This document shows, piece by piece, positions 6,750 through 14,093 of a DNA stretch of 21,202 bases; within the stretch, counting starts at the first letter, position 1, and each line of letters begins with the position of its first letter. A model generated the notes under the pieces. The model saw nothing but the letters and a program-made list of their open reading frames with translations, was not told the DNA's origin and did no database searches. Position numbers and translations under genes: made by a program. The stretch comes from JBOGFI01 sp050743365 (GTDB lineage: Bacteria; Actinomycetota; Acidimicrobiia; IMCC26256; JACDBD01). Location: positions 1 through 21,202 of the forward strand of contig JBOGFI010000055.1 of NCBI GenBank assembly GCA_050743365.1, in the 5' to 3' direction.

Positions 6750-7240
6750 GAGCGATGAATCAGGTTGAAGCGCTCGGTCACGACGGGCTCGTTGGTCTTC
6801 TCGTCGCGCCAAACCGTCTCGGTGACGAGGAACGTCATCGTGCGGCCCTTGCTCTCCTTCTCGTACATGTCGGTAATGCGTCCCTCACCGATGAGCACGT
6901 CACCGACCAGTAGCGGCCGGTGGTACTCGAACTCCTGCTCACCGTGGAGCACGAGGCCGCCTTTCCCGAAGAGCTCCCCCATCACCTTGTGCATGGGGTT
7001 CGCCCCCTCGGTCGGATCGGGCGGCTGGTCCTCGGCGAACTTCCCCCAGTGCTGCACCGCGAACGAGAACGTGGGCGGCGCGGGGATAGCGGCGAAGCCG
7101 GCGGCCCGCGCCGCTTCGGCCGATTGGTACACGGGGTTCTCGTCGAGAACGGCGACGGCGAAGTTGGCCACCGGGCCCCGCTCGACCGTGACCTTCGAGG
7201 CCCCGGTCGGCTTGCCGATGACGCTCCTGTCGACGGCCAT
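6746..7240 (-). CDS. MaoC-like hot-dog dehydratase/hydratase subunit (N-terminal type)
   Basis: A 164-aa single hot-dog protein resembling the N-terminal MaoC-type domain of (3R)-hydroxyacyl dehydratases (HadA/HadC-like and related steroid hydratase subunits). The signature FAVAVLDENPVYQS (27-40) matches the hydratase-2 pattern D-x-N-P-(I/V)-H, but the catalytic His position is Tyr38. Such N-type subunits usually need a partner with an intact Asp/His pair, and none is encoded in this window. Conserved GELFGKGGLVLHGEQEFEYHRPLLVGDVL in the second half fits the family. ATG 7240 is preceded by an AGGAGAGAGGA ribosome site. It is first in a leftward two-gene operon with the SDR and divergent from the MFE2-type SDR. 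Confidence 0.82.
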   Translation of the reverse strand: MAVDRSVIGKPTGASKVTVERGPVANFAVAVLDENPVYQSAEAARAAGFAAIPAPPTFSFAVQHWGKFAEDQPPDPTEGANPMHKVMGELFGKGGLVLHGEQEFEYHRPLLVGDVLIGEGRITDMYEKESKGRTMTFLVTETVWRDEKTNEPVVTERFNLIHRS

Positions 7241-7284
7241 GTGCGTCCTCTCTCCTTGCTTGACCGTCGCGTCCGCGGCCGCGG

Positions 7285-7303
7285 TACCGTGACGGCCACG
7301 TCA
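7285..7303 (+). promoter_or_regulatory. -10 element overlapping a TGACG-gcca-CGTCA operator
   Basis: TACCGT (7285-7290) shares its final T with the perfect inverted repeat TGACG-gcca-CGTCA (7290-7303). This matches the arrangement at 2299-2317 ahead of the CoA-transferase. A TTGACC -35-like box lies at 7260-7265, 19 bp upstream. The 12-bp palindrome CCGCGGCCGCGG (7273-7284) fills most of that long spacer. The box lies 29 bp before the downstream ATG and could repress both divergent operons. Confidence 0.45.
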
Positions 7304-7332
7304 GTTTTCAGTGCAGCCGGAAGGACGCGCAA

Positions 7333-8268
7333 ATGGGCATCTGCGACGGCAAGGTCGCCATCGTCACCGGCGCCGGCAACGGCGTGGGGCGGGGCGAGGC
7401 CATCGAGCTCGCCGACCAGGGCGCCAAGGTCGTGGTCAACGACCTCGGCGGCGACGTCACCGGCCAGGGTGCCGACAAGCGGGCCGCCGACGCCGTCGTC
7501 GACGTGATCGAGGGCCGGGGTGGCGAGGCGGTCGCCAACTACGACGACGTCTCCGACTTCAGCGGCGCCAAGAACATCGTCGACACCGCCCTCGACGCCT
7601 TCGGCCGGCTCGACGTGCTCGTGAACAACGCCGGGATCCTGCGCGACAAGATGCTGTTCACCATGGCCGAGGAGGACTTCGACTCGGTCATCCGCGTGCA
7701 CCTCAAGGGCACCTGGAACACGATGCACCACGCGTCGGTGCACTGGCGGGAGCTGTCGAAGGCGGGCGACCAGCCCAGCGCGTCGATCGTCAACACCGTC
7801 TCGAGCGCGGGCCTCCAGGGCCAGGCCAGCCAGTCGAACTACGGCGCGGCGAAGGCCGGCATTGCCGCGATGACGATCATCGCCAGCCTCGAGCTGGCGC
7901 GCTACGGCGTGCGGGCCAACTGCATCGGCCCCGGCGGGTTCACCCGCATGGTGGGCCAGGCCATGCAGGACATCGAGATCAAGAACCCGGAGGACTACAC
8001 GGAGTTCGACGCGATGAACCCCGGCAACTCGGCGCCGGCGGTGGCATGGCTGGCATCCGACGACTCGAAGCCCACCAGCGGCCAGGTGCTGCGCATGGTC
8101 GGCAACTCCCTGTGCGTCTACCAGCCGTGGCAGATGGGCGAGCAGTTCTTCGCTACCGACCAGGACGGGAACCCCGCCCGCTGGGACGCCGCCGACGTGG
8201 GGCCCATGCTCAACAAGTACGCGTTCGGCTCGGTGAACCCGGGCATCTCCGCCCAGCAGAGGCGCTAG
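7333..8268 (+). CDS. MFE2-type (3R)-hydroxyacyl-CoA dehydrogenase (SDR)
   Basis: A 311-aa SDR resembling the dehydrogenase domain of peroxisomal multifunctional enzyme 2, which oxidises (3R)-hydroxyacyl-CoA to 3-ketoacyl-CoA with NAD. Motifs: TGAGNGVGRGEA (12-23), VVVNDLGGD (33-41, the acidic residue favouring NAD), NNAGILRDKM (98-107), Ser157/158 and Tyr170-x3-Lys174 (NYGAAKAG). The NDLGG and AGILRDK signatures separate this subgroup from ordinary FabG. The C-terminal 60 residues (GNSLCVYQPWQ onwards) extend past the SDR core and may bind the acyl chain. ATG 7333 has a GGAAGGA ribosome site. It is followed after 16 nt by the thiolase-like gene in an evident operon, so the pair would perform the last two steps of a beta-oxidation round. 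Confidence 0.9.
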   Translation: MGICDGKVAIVTGAGNGVGRGEAIELADQGAKVVVNDLGGDVTGQGADKRAADAVVDVIEGRGGEAVANYDDVSDFSGAKNIVDTALDAFGRLDVLVNNAGILRDKMLFTMAEEDFDSVIRVHLKGTWNTMHHASVHWRELSKAGDQPSASIVNTVSSAGLQGQASQSNYGAAKAGIAAMTIIASLELARYGVRANCIGPGGFTRMVGQAMQDIEIKNPEDYTEFDAMNPGNSAPAVAWLASDDSKPTSGQVLRMVGNSLCVYQPWQMGEQFFATDQDGNPARWDAADVGPMLNKYAFGSVNPGISAQQRR

Positions 8269-8284
8269 GGATCGGGAGGGCATC

Positions 8285-9430
8285 GTGGCGCGCCGGGTCG
8301 CGCTGGTCGGCGCGGCGCTGTCGGACTGCGGTCGCGTCGACACCAAGTCGCCCTTCGAGCTCCACTACCAGGCTGCCAGCCGGGCCATCGCCGACGCCGG
8401 CCTGACGAAGGCCGACGTCGACGGGTTCGGCTCGAACGGCCTGGGCCTGCTGGCCCCGGTGGAGGTGGCCGAGTACGTCGGCCTGCGCCCGACCTGGGCC
8501 GACGGCACCGGCGTGGGCGGCAGCACGTGGGAGTTCATGGTCGAGCACGCCACCGCGGCGATCGCGCAGGGGCACGCCGAGGTGGTGGTGCTGGTCTACG
8601 GATCGACCGCACGGGCCGATCTCAAGGCCCGGCGGCGCCGCGCCAACCTCTCGTTCGGCGCGCGCGGGCCAGTGCAGTTCGACGCGCCGTTCGGGCACAC
8701 CCTGATCGCCAAGTACGCGATGACGGCGCGGCGCCACATGCACGAGTTCGGGACGACGATCCAGCAGCTCGCCGAGATCTCGGTGTCGAGTCGATACAAC
8801 GCGTCGCTGAACCCCGACGCGTTCTACCGCCACCCGATCACCATCGACGACGTGATGGACGCGCCGATAATCGCCGACCCCCTCACCAGGCTGCACTGCT
8901 GCATGCGCTCCGACGGCGGCGGCGCGGTCGTCCTGACGTCCGAGGAGCGGGCGCGCGACCTTCCCGCGCGGCCGGTCTGGGTGCTCGGCACCGGCGAGGC
9001 GATCTCGCACACGACCATGAGCGAGTGGGAGGACTTCACCGAGTCACCGGCGGTGCGGTCCGGGCAGCTCGCCTTCGAGCGGGCGGGGGTGACGCCCGAG
9101 GAGATCGACGTCTGCCAGGTCTACGACGCGTTCACGCCGATGGTGCTGCTCAGCTTCGAGGCGCTCGGCTTCTGCAAGAAGGGCGAGGGCGGGCCGTTCG
9201 TCGAGGACGGCAAGATGCGGGTCGGCGGCTCGCTGCCCACCAACACCGACGGCGGTGGGCTGTCGTCGTGCCACCCCGGCATGCGGGGCATCTTCCTCCT
9301 GATCGAGGCCGTGATGCAGTTGCGCGGCGAGGGCGGCGCGCGGCAGGTGCCCGACGCCAGGCTCGCGTGCGTGAACGGCACCGGCGGCTGGTTCTCGTCC
9401 GCGAGCACGGTGATCCTCGGGGTCGCGTAG
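8285..9430 (+). CDS. SCP-x/Ltp2-like thiolase-fold protein lacking the thiolase cysteine
   Basis: A 381-aa member of the thiolase superfamily, close in pattern to SCP-x and Ltp2-like lipid-transfer thiolases. Late motifs are conserved: QVYDAFTPMVLLSFEALGFCKKGEGG (about 278-303) and the GGGLSSCHPGMRG segment with His330. The nucleophile position, normally Cys-Ala-Ser-Gly, instead reads GVGGSTWEF (76-84) with no Cys, so ordinary thiolysis is unlikely. Ltp2-type proteins without this Cys act as retro-aldolases in steroid side-chain removal together with a DUF35 protein, and no DUF35 gene is present here. GTG 8285 has a strong GGGAGGG site. It forms an operon with the upstream MFE2-type SDR. Aldolase versus another acyl-CoA lyase cannot be decided from sequence alone. 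Confidence 0.85.
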   Translation: MARRVALVGAALSDCGRVDTKSPFELHYQAASRAIADAGLTKADVDGFGSNGLGLLAPVEVAEYVGLRPTWADGTGVGGSTWEFMVEHATAAIAQGHAEVVVLVYGSTARADLKARRRRANLSFGARGPVQFDAPFGHTLIAKYAMTARRHMHEFGTTIQQLAEISVSSRYNASLNPDAFYRHPITIDDVMDAPIIADPLTRLHCCMRSDGGGAVVLTSEERARDLPARPVWVLGTGEAISHTTMSEWEDFTESPAVRSGQLAFERAGVTPEEIDVCQVYDAFTPMVLLSFEALGFCKKGEGGPFVEDGKMRVGGSLPTNTDGGGLSSCHPGMRGIFLLIEAVMQLRGEGGARQVPDARLACVNGTGGWFSSASTVILGVA

Positions 9431-9480
9431 TAGCGCCGCATTACGCTGCCCGTGACCCGACGACGCGGAGGGACCGGCAG

Positions 9481-12400
9481 GTGGGCGCGCCTCCCCTGGT
9501 GGGCCGGCAGCGAGAGCTGGCCTGGCTCGAGCAGCGGCTCGACGACGCGCTGGCCGGGCGGCCCCAGGCTGTGCTCGTGTCCGGCGACCCGGGTGTCGGG
9601 AAGTCGCGGCTTGTTCGCGAGCTCCAGCGGGTCGCGACCGCACGGGGCGCAGAGGTGTGCTCCGGCAGGTGCCGCGAGCAGCTCGAGCTCCCGTACCTGC
9701 CGTTCGTGGGGTCGCTCTTCGGCCGCTTGGAGCAGCTCGCGAGAGACGACCCGGAGCTGCACGACTACGCGCCGGTGATCGGCCGGCTGCTCGGGCATGC
9801 CCCGCCGACCGCCGGCGCCGGGGCGGGCGGCGCGGCCGAGCCCACCCCCGACCAGGAGCAGACCTGGCTCTTCCTGGCGGTCACCCGCGCCACCACCCGC
9901 CTCGCCCGGCAGCGGCCTCTGGTCGTCGTCGTCGACGACCTCCACTGGGCCGATCGACCCTCCCTCGAGGTGCTCGGGCACCTCGTGCTCGAGGTCGCCG
10001 ACACATCACTCCGCGATCCCGTCCCGCTCATGATCGTCGCCACCTACCGGCGCGACCCGGGGCCGGTGGTCGCGCGGGAGCTCGCCCGCCTGCGGCGAGA
10101 GGAGATCTGCCACTCGCTGGACCTCGACGGCTTCGGCGAGGCCGAGACCGGGGAGCTGATGCACGCGCTCGGGCTGAGAGGCTTGTCGCGGCGAGTCGTG
10201 GGAACCGTCCATCGGGCGACGCGAGGCAACCCGCTGTTCATCGAGAACACCGCCCACCAGCTCTCGCAGACCGGCGCCGTCGACGAGCGGGGCGAGCTCG
10301 CCGGCGCGGCCGCCTACTCCATTAGCTTCGCCGTCCCCGACGAGCTCACCGACACCATCGCGGCGCGGATCGACGAGGTCAGCAACCGCTGCCGCGACCT
10401 GCTGACCCTCGCCTCGTTCCTCGGTGACGAGGTGACCGTACGCGACCTGTCCGCGCTGAACGGCGAGTTCGGCGACCTCCCCGATCTCGTGGACGAGGCG
10501 CTCGATCGCGGCCTGCTCGTCGAAGAAGGCCCCGGGTTCCGGTTCGCCCACCCGCTGTACTGCCGGGTCCTCTACGGCGCGCTCGGGGCCAAGCGCCGAC
10601 GCCGCACCCACCTCGCGGTCGCCGATGCCCTCGACCGGCTGGCGCCGGCCGAGCACGAGCGCCGGGTGCTCGAGGTCGCCCACCATCTCATCGAGTCGGG
10701 GCCGCTGGCCGAGCCGGCGCGCCTCCTCGAGCGCGCCCGCGCCGCCGGCGAGCAAGCCTCGGCCATGCTGGCCTGGGCCGACGCCGCCCGCTGCTTCGAG
10801 GCCGCCGCCGACGCGGGCGAGCGGATGGGCGTCTCGTCCGCCGAGCTGGGTCAGCTCCACTTCCGCGCCGGCGTCGCGCACTACCGGAACATGGACGCCG
10901 GTCCCAGCCGTGCCCATCTCGAGCGGGCGATCGTCCACGATCGCGACGCCGGCGACGATCGGGGCGCGGCACTCGCGCAGCTGGAGCTCGCCCGCGCCGA
11001 GCTCCTGGCCGGCAAGTTCGGCACCGCCGTCGACGTGAGTGCGCTCGAGGAGGCGCTGGCGTCGCTCGCCGACCGCGATCCTGGGCTCGCGGCGCGCGTC
11101 CTCGCCCAGCTCGGCGAGGCCCGCTGGGTCCGGGGCGACGTCGACGCCAGCGCCGACCTCGCCCGGCAGGCACTCGAGCTGGGCCGGAGCGTGACCGACC
11201 ACGCCGCCTGCACCCGCGCCCTGGGCTCCTTGGCGGTCACCGCCTGGCTGCGGCTCGACCTCGCCGAGGCGCTCGAGTCCCTCGAGGAGGCACTCACGCA
11301 CGCCCGGCAGGACGACGATCCCTGGTACGAGGGCCTGGTCCTCCCCCGCCTGGCGCTGACGCTGCTGTGGCTGGGCCGGCTCGGCGATGCCGAGCGCGTG
11401 GCCACGGAGGCGACCGCCAACTCCCGCCGGACAGGCGACTGGGCCGAGCACAGCCTGGCCAGCGCCGCCCTGGTCGGCGTGGCGGTCGCCCGGGGCGACT
11501 TCGCCGGCGCCGAGCGCCACGGGGCCGATGCGTGGAGCGCGCTGCGCATCGCCCGCTACGGCTGGGCCGCCTCGTTGTTCCTGCCGGCGCTGGCGGGCGC
11601 GCGAGCGATGCAGGGCGATTCGGAGAACGCCGAGCGCGCGCTCGACCAGTGGGCCGAGTCGGACCAGCTCGACCTCGACGTCCCCCTCTACGAGGAGGCC
11701 GCGTGGGTGGCACGTCGCCACGTCCGCGCCCTCGCCGGCGAGACCGCCGCCGTCACCATCGAGCTCGAGGGCCGTCCCGACCTGCGAGAGGCGCGCTGGC
11801 CGGTCGCGCTCGGGACGGTGTCACGGTTCGCGGCGCTGGCGGAGCTGGCCGCTCTCACCGGGGTGCACGTCGAGCTCGACCGGGTCGAGCGCGCCCTCCA
11901 CCGTGCGGCGCAGCGAGGCATGGTCGTCACCGACGGCCACGTCTTCCTCGTCCCACGCGTGCTCGGCCTCGTCGCCCGGCTCCGTGGCCGTGACGACGAA
12001 GCGGAGGCCCGGCTCCGGGAGGCGATCGCGATCGCCGAGCGCCTGGGCCTGCGCCCCGAGCTGGCGCGGGCCAGCCTCGAGTACGGGCGCGTCCTCGTCG
12101 ATCGACCGGACGTCACCGACCGCGAGCGTGGGCTCGCCCTCGGCCGGCGGGCGGCTGGGCTGTTCCACGAGCTCGGGATGCCGGCACTCGAACAGCAGGC
12201 AGCCGAGCTCGGTGCGGCACGGGCGGCGCCGCCGGCCGCGCCCGCCCTGCCGTCCGACGACATGGCCGTCATCCTCTTCACCGACATCGCGAACTCAACC
12301 GCGCTGAACGAGCAGATCGGCGACGTCGCCTATCGGGCGCGCGCCGACACGCTCGACACCGCCCTCCGGTCCGCCATCGAAGAGTGCGGCGGGCGGGCCA

Positions 12401-12774
12401 TCGAGGGCATCACCCTCGGCGACGGGATCCTCGCCGTCTTCGGCTCGGCCCGGCGGGCGATCGAGTGCGCGGAGCGGGCCCACGGCTGCGCCCGGTCCAA
12501 CGACTTCGAGCTGCATCTCGGCATCCACGCCGGCGACGTGCTGCGCTCGCCAACGGGCGTGCACGGGGGGGCAGTCAACATCGCAGCCCGCGTCTGCGCC
12601 GAGGCCGACGCCGGCGAGACCCTCGTCTCCGAGACCATCAGGAGCCTGGCCCGCACGTCCGCAGGCGTAACGTTCGAGGACCGCGGCCTTCACGACCTGA
12701 AGGGAGTGGGTGATCCCGTCCGGATCTTCGCGGTGGTGCCGACCGGCGACGACGACACTCGCCGACCACGCTGA
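9481..12774 (+). CDS. AAA/STAND ATPase with tetratricopeptide-like region and C-terminal class III nucleotide cyclase
   Basis: A 1097-aa signalling protein. The N-terminal ATPase has VGRQRELAWLEQ, Walker A GDPGVGKS (35-42) and Walker B LVVVVDDLHWAD (147-158). A winged region and a long helical TPR-like section (about 420-900, Ala/Leu/Glu-rich) follow, as in LuxR/MalT-type STAND regulators. In place of a DNA-binding domain the C-terminus is a class III cyclase (928-1090) with metal Asp935 (LFTDI) and Asp981 (LGDGILAVF), Asn1033 and Arg1037 (VNIAAR). The substrate-specifying Lys appears to be Ile977 and the Asp appears to be Gly1026, so base specificity or even activity is uncertain. GTG 9481 was chosen for its GGAGG 9 nt upstream and because VGR directly begins the ATPase; upstream sequence in the same frame is a shadow of the thiolase gene. 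A -10-like TACGCT (9442-9447) precedes it. Confidence 0.88.
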   Translation: MGAPPLVGRQRELAWLEQRLDDALAGRPQAVLVSGDPGVGKSRLVRELQRVATARGAEVCSGRCREQLELPYLPFVGSLFGRLEQLARDDPELHDYAPVIGRLLGHAPPTAGAGAGGAAEPTPDQEQTWLFLAVTRATTRLARQRPLVVVVDDLHWADRPSLEVLGHLVLEVADTSLRDPVPLMIVATYRRDPGPVVARELARLRREEICHSLDLDGFGEAETGELMHALGLRGLSRRVVGTVHRATRGNPLFIENTAHQLSQTGAVDERGELAGAAAYSISFAVPDELTDTIAARIDEVSNRCRDLLTLASFLGDEVTVRDLSALNGEFGDLPDLVDEALDRGLLVEEGPGFRFAHPLYCRVLYGALGAKRRRRTHLAVADALDRLAPAEHERRVLEVAHHLIESGPLAEPARLLERARAAGEQASAMLAWADAARCFEAAADAGERMGVSSAELGQLHFRAGVAHYRNMDAGPSRAHLERAIVHDRDAGDDRGAALAQLELARAELLAGKFGTAVDVSALEEALASLADRDPGLAARVLAQLGEARWVRGDVDASADLARQALELGRSVTDHAACTRALGSLAVTAWLRLDLAEALESLEEALTHARQDDDPWYEGLVLPRLALTLLWLGRLGDAERVATEATANSRRTGDWAEHSLASAALVGVAVARGDFAGAERHGADAWSALRIARYGWAASLFLPALAGARAMQGDSENAERALDQWAESDQLDLDVPLYEEAAWVARRHVRALAGETAAVTIELEGRPDLREARWPVALGTVSRFAALAELAALTGVHVELDRVERALHRAAQRGMVVTDGHVFLVPRVLGLVARLRGRDDEAEARLREAIAIAERLGLRPELARASLEYGRVLVDRPDVTDRERGLALGRRAAGLFHELGMPALEQQAAELGAARAAPPAAPALPSDDMAVILFTDIANSTALNEQIGDVAYRARADTLDTALRSAIEECGGRAIEGITLGDGILAVFGSARRAIECAERAHGCARSNDFELHLGIHAGDVLRSPTGVHGGAVNIAARVCAEADAGETLVSETIRSLARTSAGVTFEDRGLHDLKGVGDPVRIFAVVPTGDDDTRRPR

Positions 12775-12787
12775 ACAGGTGAACAGG
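12772..12787. repeat. tandem duplication of TGAACAGG
   Basis: TGAACAGG occurs twice in direct succession (12772-12779 and 12780-12787). The first copy contains the cyclase stop codon, and the pair fills the gap before the GGAAGGAG ribosome site of the next gene. It is probably a small slippage duplication. Confidence 0.7.
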
Positions 12788-12800
12788 AAGGAGCACGCTC

Positions 12801-13400
12801 ATGCCATCGATGCCGTTCTACTTCGTCGGGAAAGGCGCGCAGTTCGAGATGATCGACCGCCAGTTCGGCGGTGAGACCGCGAAGTACCTCGCGGCCTACG
12901 ACACCGCGCTCCAGCGTCTCGAGTCCGACCGCCTCGTCGACCTCGCCCGGGCGCACGCCCACGACGAGCCGGGACGGTCCGCCGGGCTCACCGAGGGAGA
13001 CGTCGAGCACTTCGAGGAGGACTGGATCGGTCACTGGGGCGAGTACCCGGTCGAGGAGGTGATGCGCGCCGGCTTCAAGAAGGCGATCACCCTCGCCCGC
13101 GAGAAGCGGAAGCCGATCGAGAGCCTCTGGGTCTGCGCCAACGAGAACTCGTTCCACGTCTACGTGTGCGACGGGCCTTTGCAGATCACCGTGCTCGTGT
13201 TCACGCCGCCGCCGCTCGAGCACGTGCATGAGGACGCGCTGAGCGAAGAGGAGCCTCTGTGGGTGGTGAAGGCGCGCGACGAGTGGGACCACGGCGAGGT
13301 CGAGAGCACCACCCGCCGCGGGGAGCACGACATCATCGTGAAACAGCTCCTGCGAGCGCCCCAGAGCGAGGAGCACCACCCGCGGAGCGGCGCTTCGTGA
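12801..13400 (+). CDS. hypothetical protein, 199 aa
   Basis: A soluble, acidic 199-aa protein that I do not recognise. The N-terminus is hydrophobic and aromatic (MPFYFVGKGAQFEMIDRQFG). Central residues 83-105 form a basic helix (VEEVMRAGFKKAITLAREKRK). They are followed by a beta-rich section with two cysteines (SLWVCANENSFHVYVCDGPLQITVLVFTPPP, 108-138; Cys112 and Cys123). The C-terminus is His-rich and charged. No membrane helix or signal peptide is visible. ATG 12801 has an AGGAAGGAG ribosome site; Met4 is an alternative start. It begins 26 nt after the cyclase stop and probably shares its transcript, so a part in the same signalling system is conceivable but unproven. Codon usage matches the neighbours. 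Confidence 0.75.
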   Translation: MPSMPFYFVGKGAQFEMIDRQFGGETAKYLAAYDTALQRLESDRLVDLARAHAHDEPGRSAGLTEGDVEHFEEDWIGHWGEYPVEEVMRAGFKKAITLAREKRKPIESLWVCANENSFHVYVCDGPLQITVLVFTPPPLEHVHEDALSEEEPLWVVKARDEWDHGEVESTTRRGEHDIIVKQLLRAPQSEEHHPRSGAS

Positions 13401-13415
13401 GGCGCTGGCGGTGGG

Positions 13416-14054
13416 TCAGGCGGCAGGCGCGCCGAAGAAGCCGCGGTGGATGACGTGAGCCAGGGTGTCGAGCATGGCGTCGTCGTCGAGGACCAGCCGC
13501 CGTGACGCCAGCGCGTAGTTGAACCGCTCCAGCATGGCCATCAGCGCCGCCACCGCCGCCTGCTCGTTCTCGGTGGCCAGCCCCGATTCCCGCATGCGCT
13601 CGCCCAGGCGCGCCCCGATGGCGGTGAACGCCTTGACCCCGAGGCGGTCGACCTCACGGTCGGCCACCTGGTCCTCCATCCAGGCCCGAATCACCGGCCC
13701 GTAGCGACGGTAGGTGGTGACGAACCGCGACAGGAACGCCCGGAGCTCCGCGAAGCCTCGGTCGTCGGGAGCCACCGGTCCGATGCCGTCGGCCAGCTTC
13801 GTCATCTCGTCGGCGCACTCCACCGCGAGCGCCCGCAGCAGGTCTTCCTTGTTGGCGAAGTAGAGATAGAACGTGCCATGGGACGTGCGCGCTGCCCGCA
13901 CGATGTCGTCGACCCGAGCCGCGTGGTACCCGCGCTCGGCGAACACACGCATGCCGGCGTCGAAGAGCTTCCGCATGGTGCGCCGGCCCTGGGCCCGAAG
14001 CTCGCGCTGCTGGGCCGGCGTACCGGATGCCTTCGACTTGTACGATTTCGCCAC
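13416..14054 (-). CDS. TetR-family transcriptional regulator
   Basis: A 212-aa repressor-type regulator. Residues 24-70 form the TetR DNA-binding domain: a first helix (RRTMRKLFDAGMRVFAERGYHAARVDDIV), then the recognition segment RAARTSHGTFYLYFANKEDLLRAL with the hallmark GTFYLYF-NKEDLL. The rest is an all-helical ligand and dimer domain with no assignable effector. The start is GTG 14054, with only a weak GGGG ribosome site upstream and a Lys/Ser-rich N-terminal arm. It is divergent from the acyl-CoA synthetase across 39 bp, the usual arrangement for a regulator controlling its neighbour and itself. A direct repeat CGAACC (14056-14061 and 14071-14076) in that gap is a candidate half-site. 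A fatty acyl-CoA or similar ligand is plausible by context only. Confidence 0.92.
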   Translation of the reverse strand: MAKSYKSKASGTPAQQRELRAQGRRTMRKLFDAGMRVFAERGYHAARVDDIVRAARTSHGTFYLYFANKEDLLRALAVECADEMTKLADGIGPVAPDDRGFAELRAFLSRFVTTYRRYGPVIRAWMEDQVADREVDRLGVKAFTAIGARLGERMRESGLATENEQAAVAALMAMLERFNYALASRRLVLDDDAMLDTLAHVIHRGFFGAPAA

Positions 14055-14093
14055 TCGAACCCCGTCGCACCGAACCGGTCAGGGAGAAGGCGG

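Noticed and set aside
6750..6812. Longer start of the leftward SDR at 6812
   Set aside because: The added residues are basic and unlike SDR N-termini; ATG 6749 forms a typical ATGA overlap with the hydratase-like gene.
6982..8346. 454-aa leftward frame opposite the MFE2-type SDR
   Set aside because: Antisense shadow of two well-supported genes; no recognisable domain.
8527..9480. Extension of the AAA-cyclase frame upstream through the thiolase gene
   Set aside because: It is the Arg-rich shadow of the thiolase coding sequence; GTG 9481 with GGAGG starts exactly at the ATPase fold.
12295..12693. Leftward ORF within the cyclase domain
   Set aside because: It is antisense to conserved cyclase motifs and has no promoter or ribosome site.
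13878..14093. 72-residue N-terminal extension of the acyl-CoA synthetase frame
   Set aside because: It is antisense to the TetR gene and lacks family motifs; ATG 14094 has a good ribosome site.
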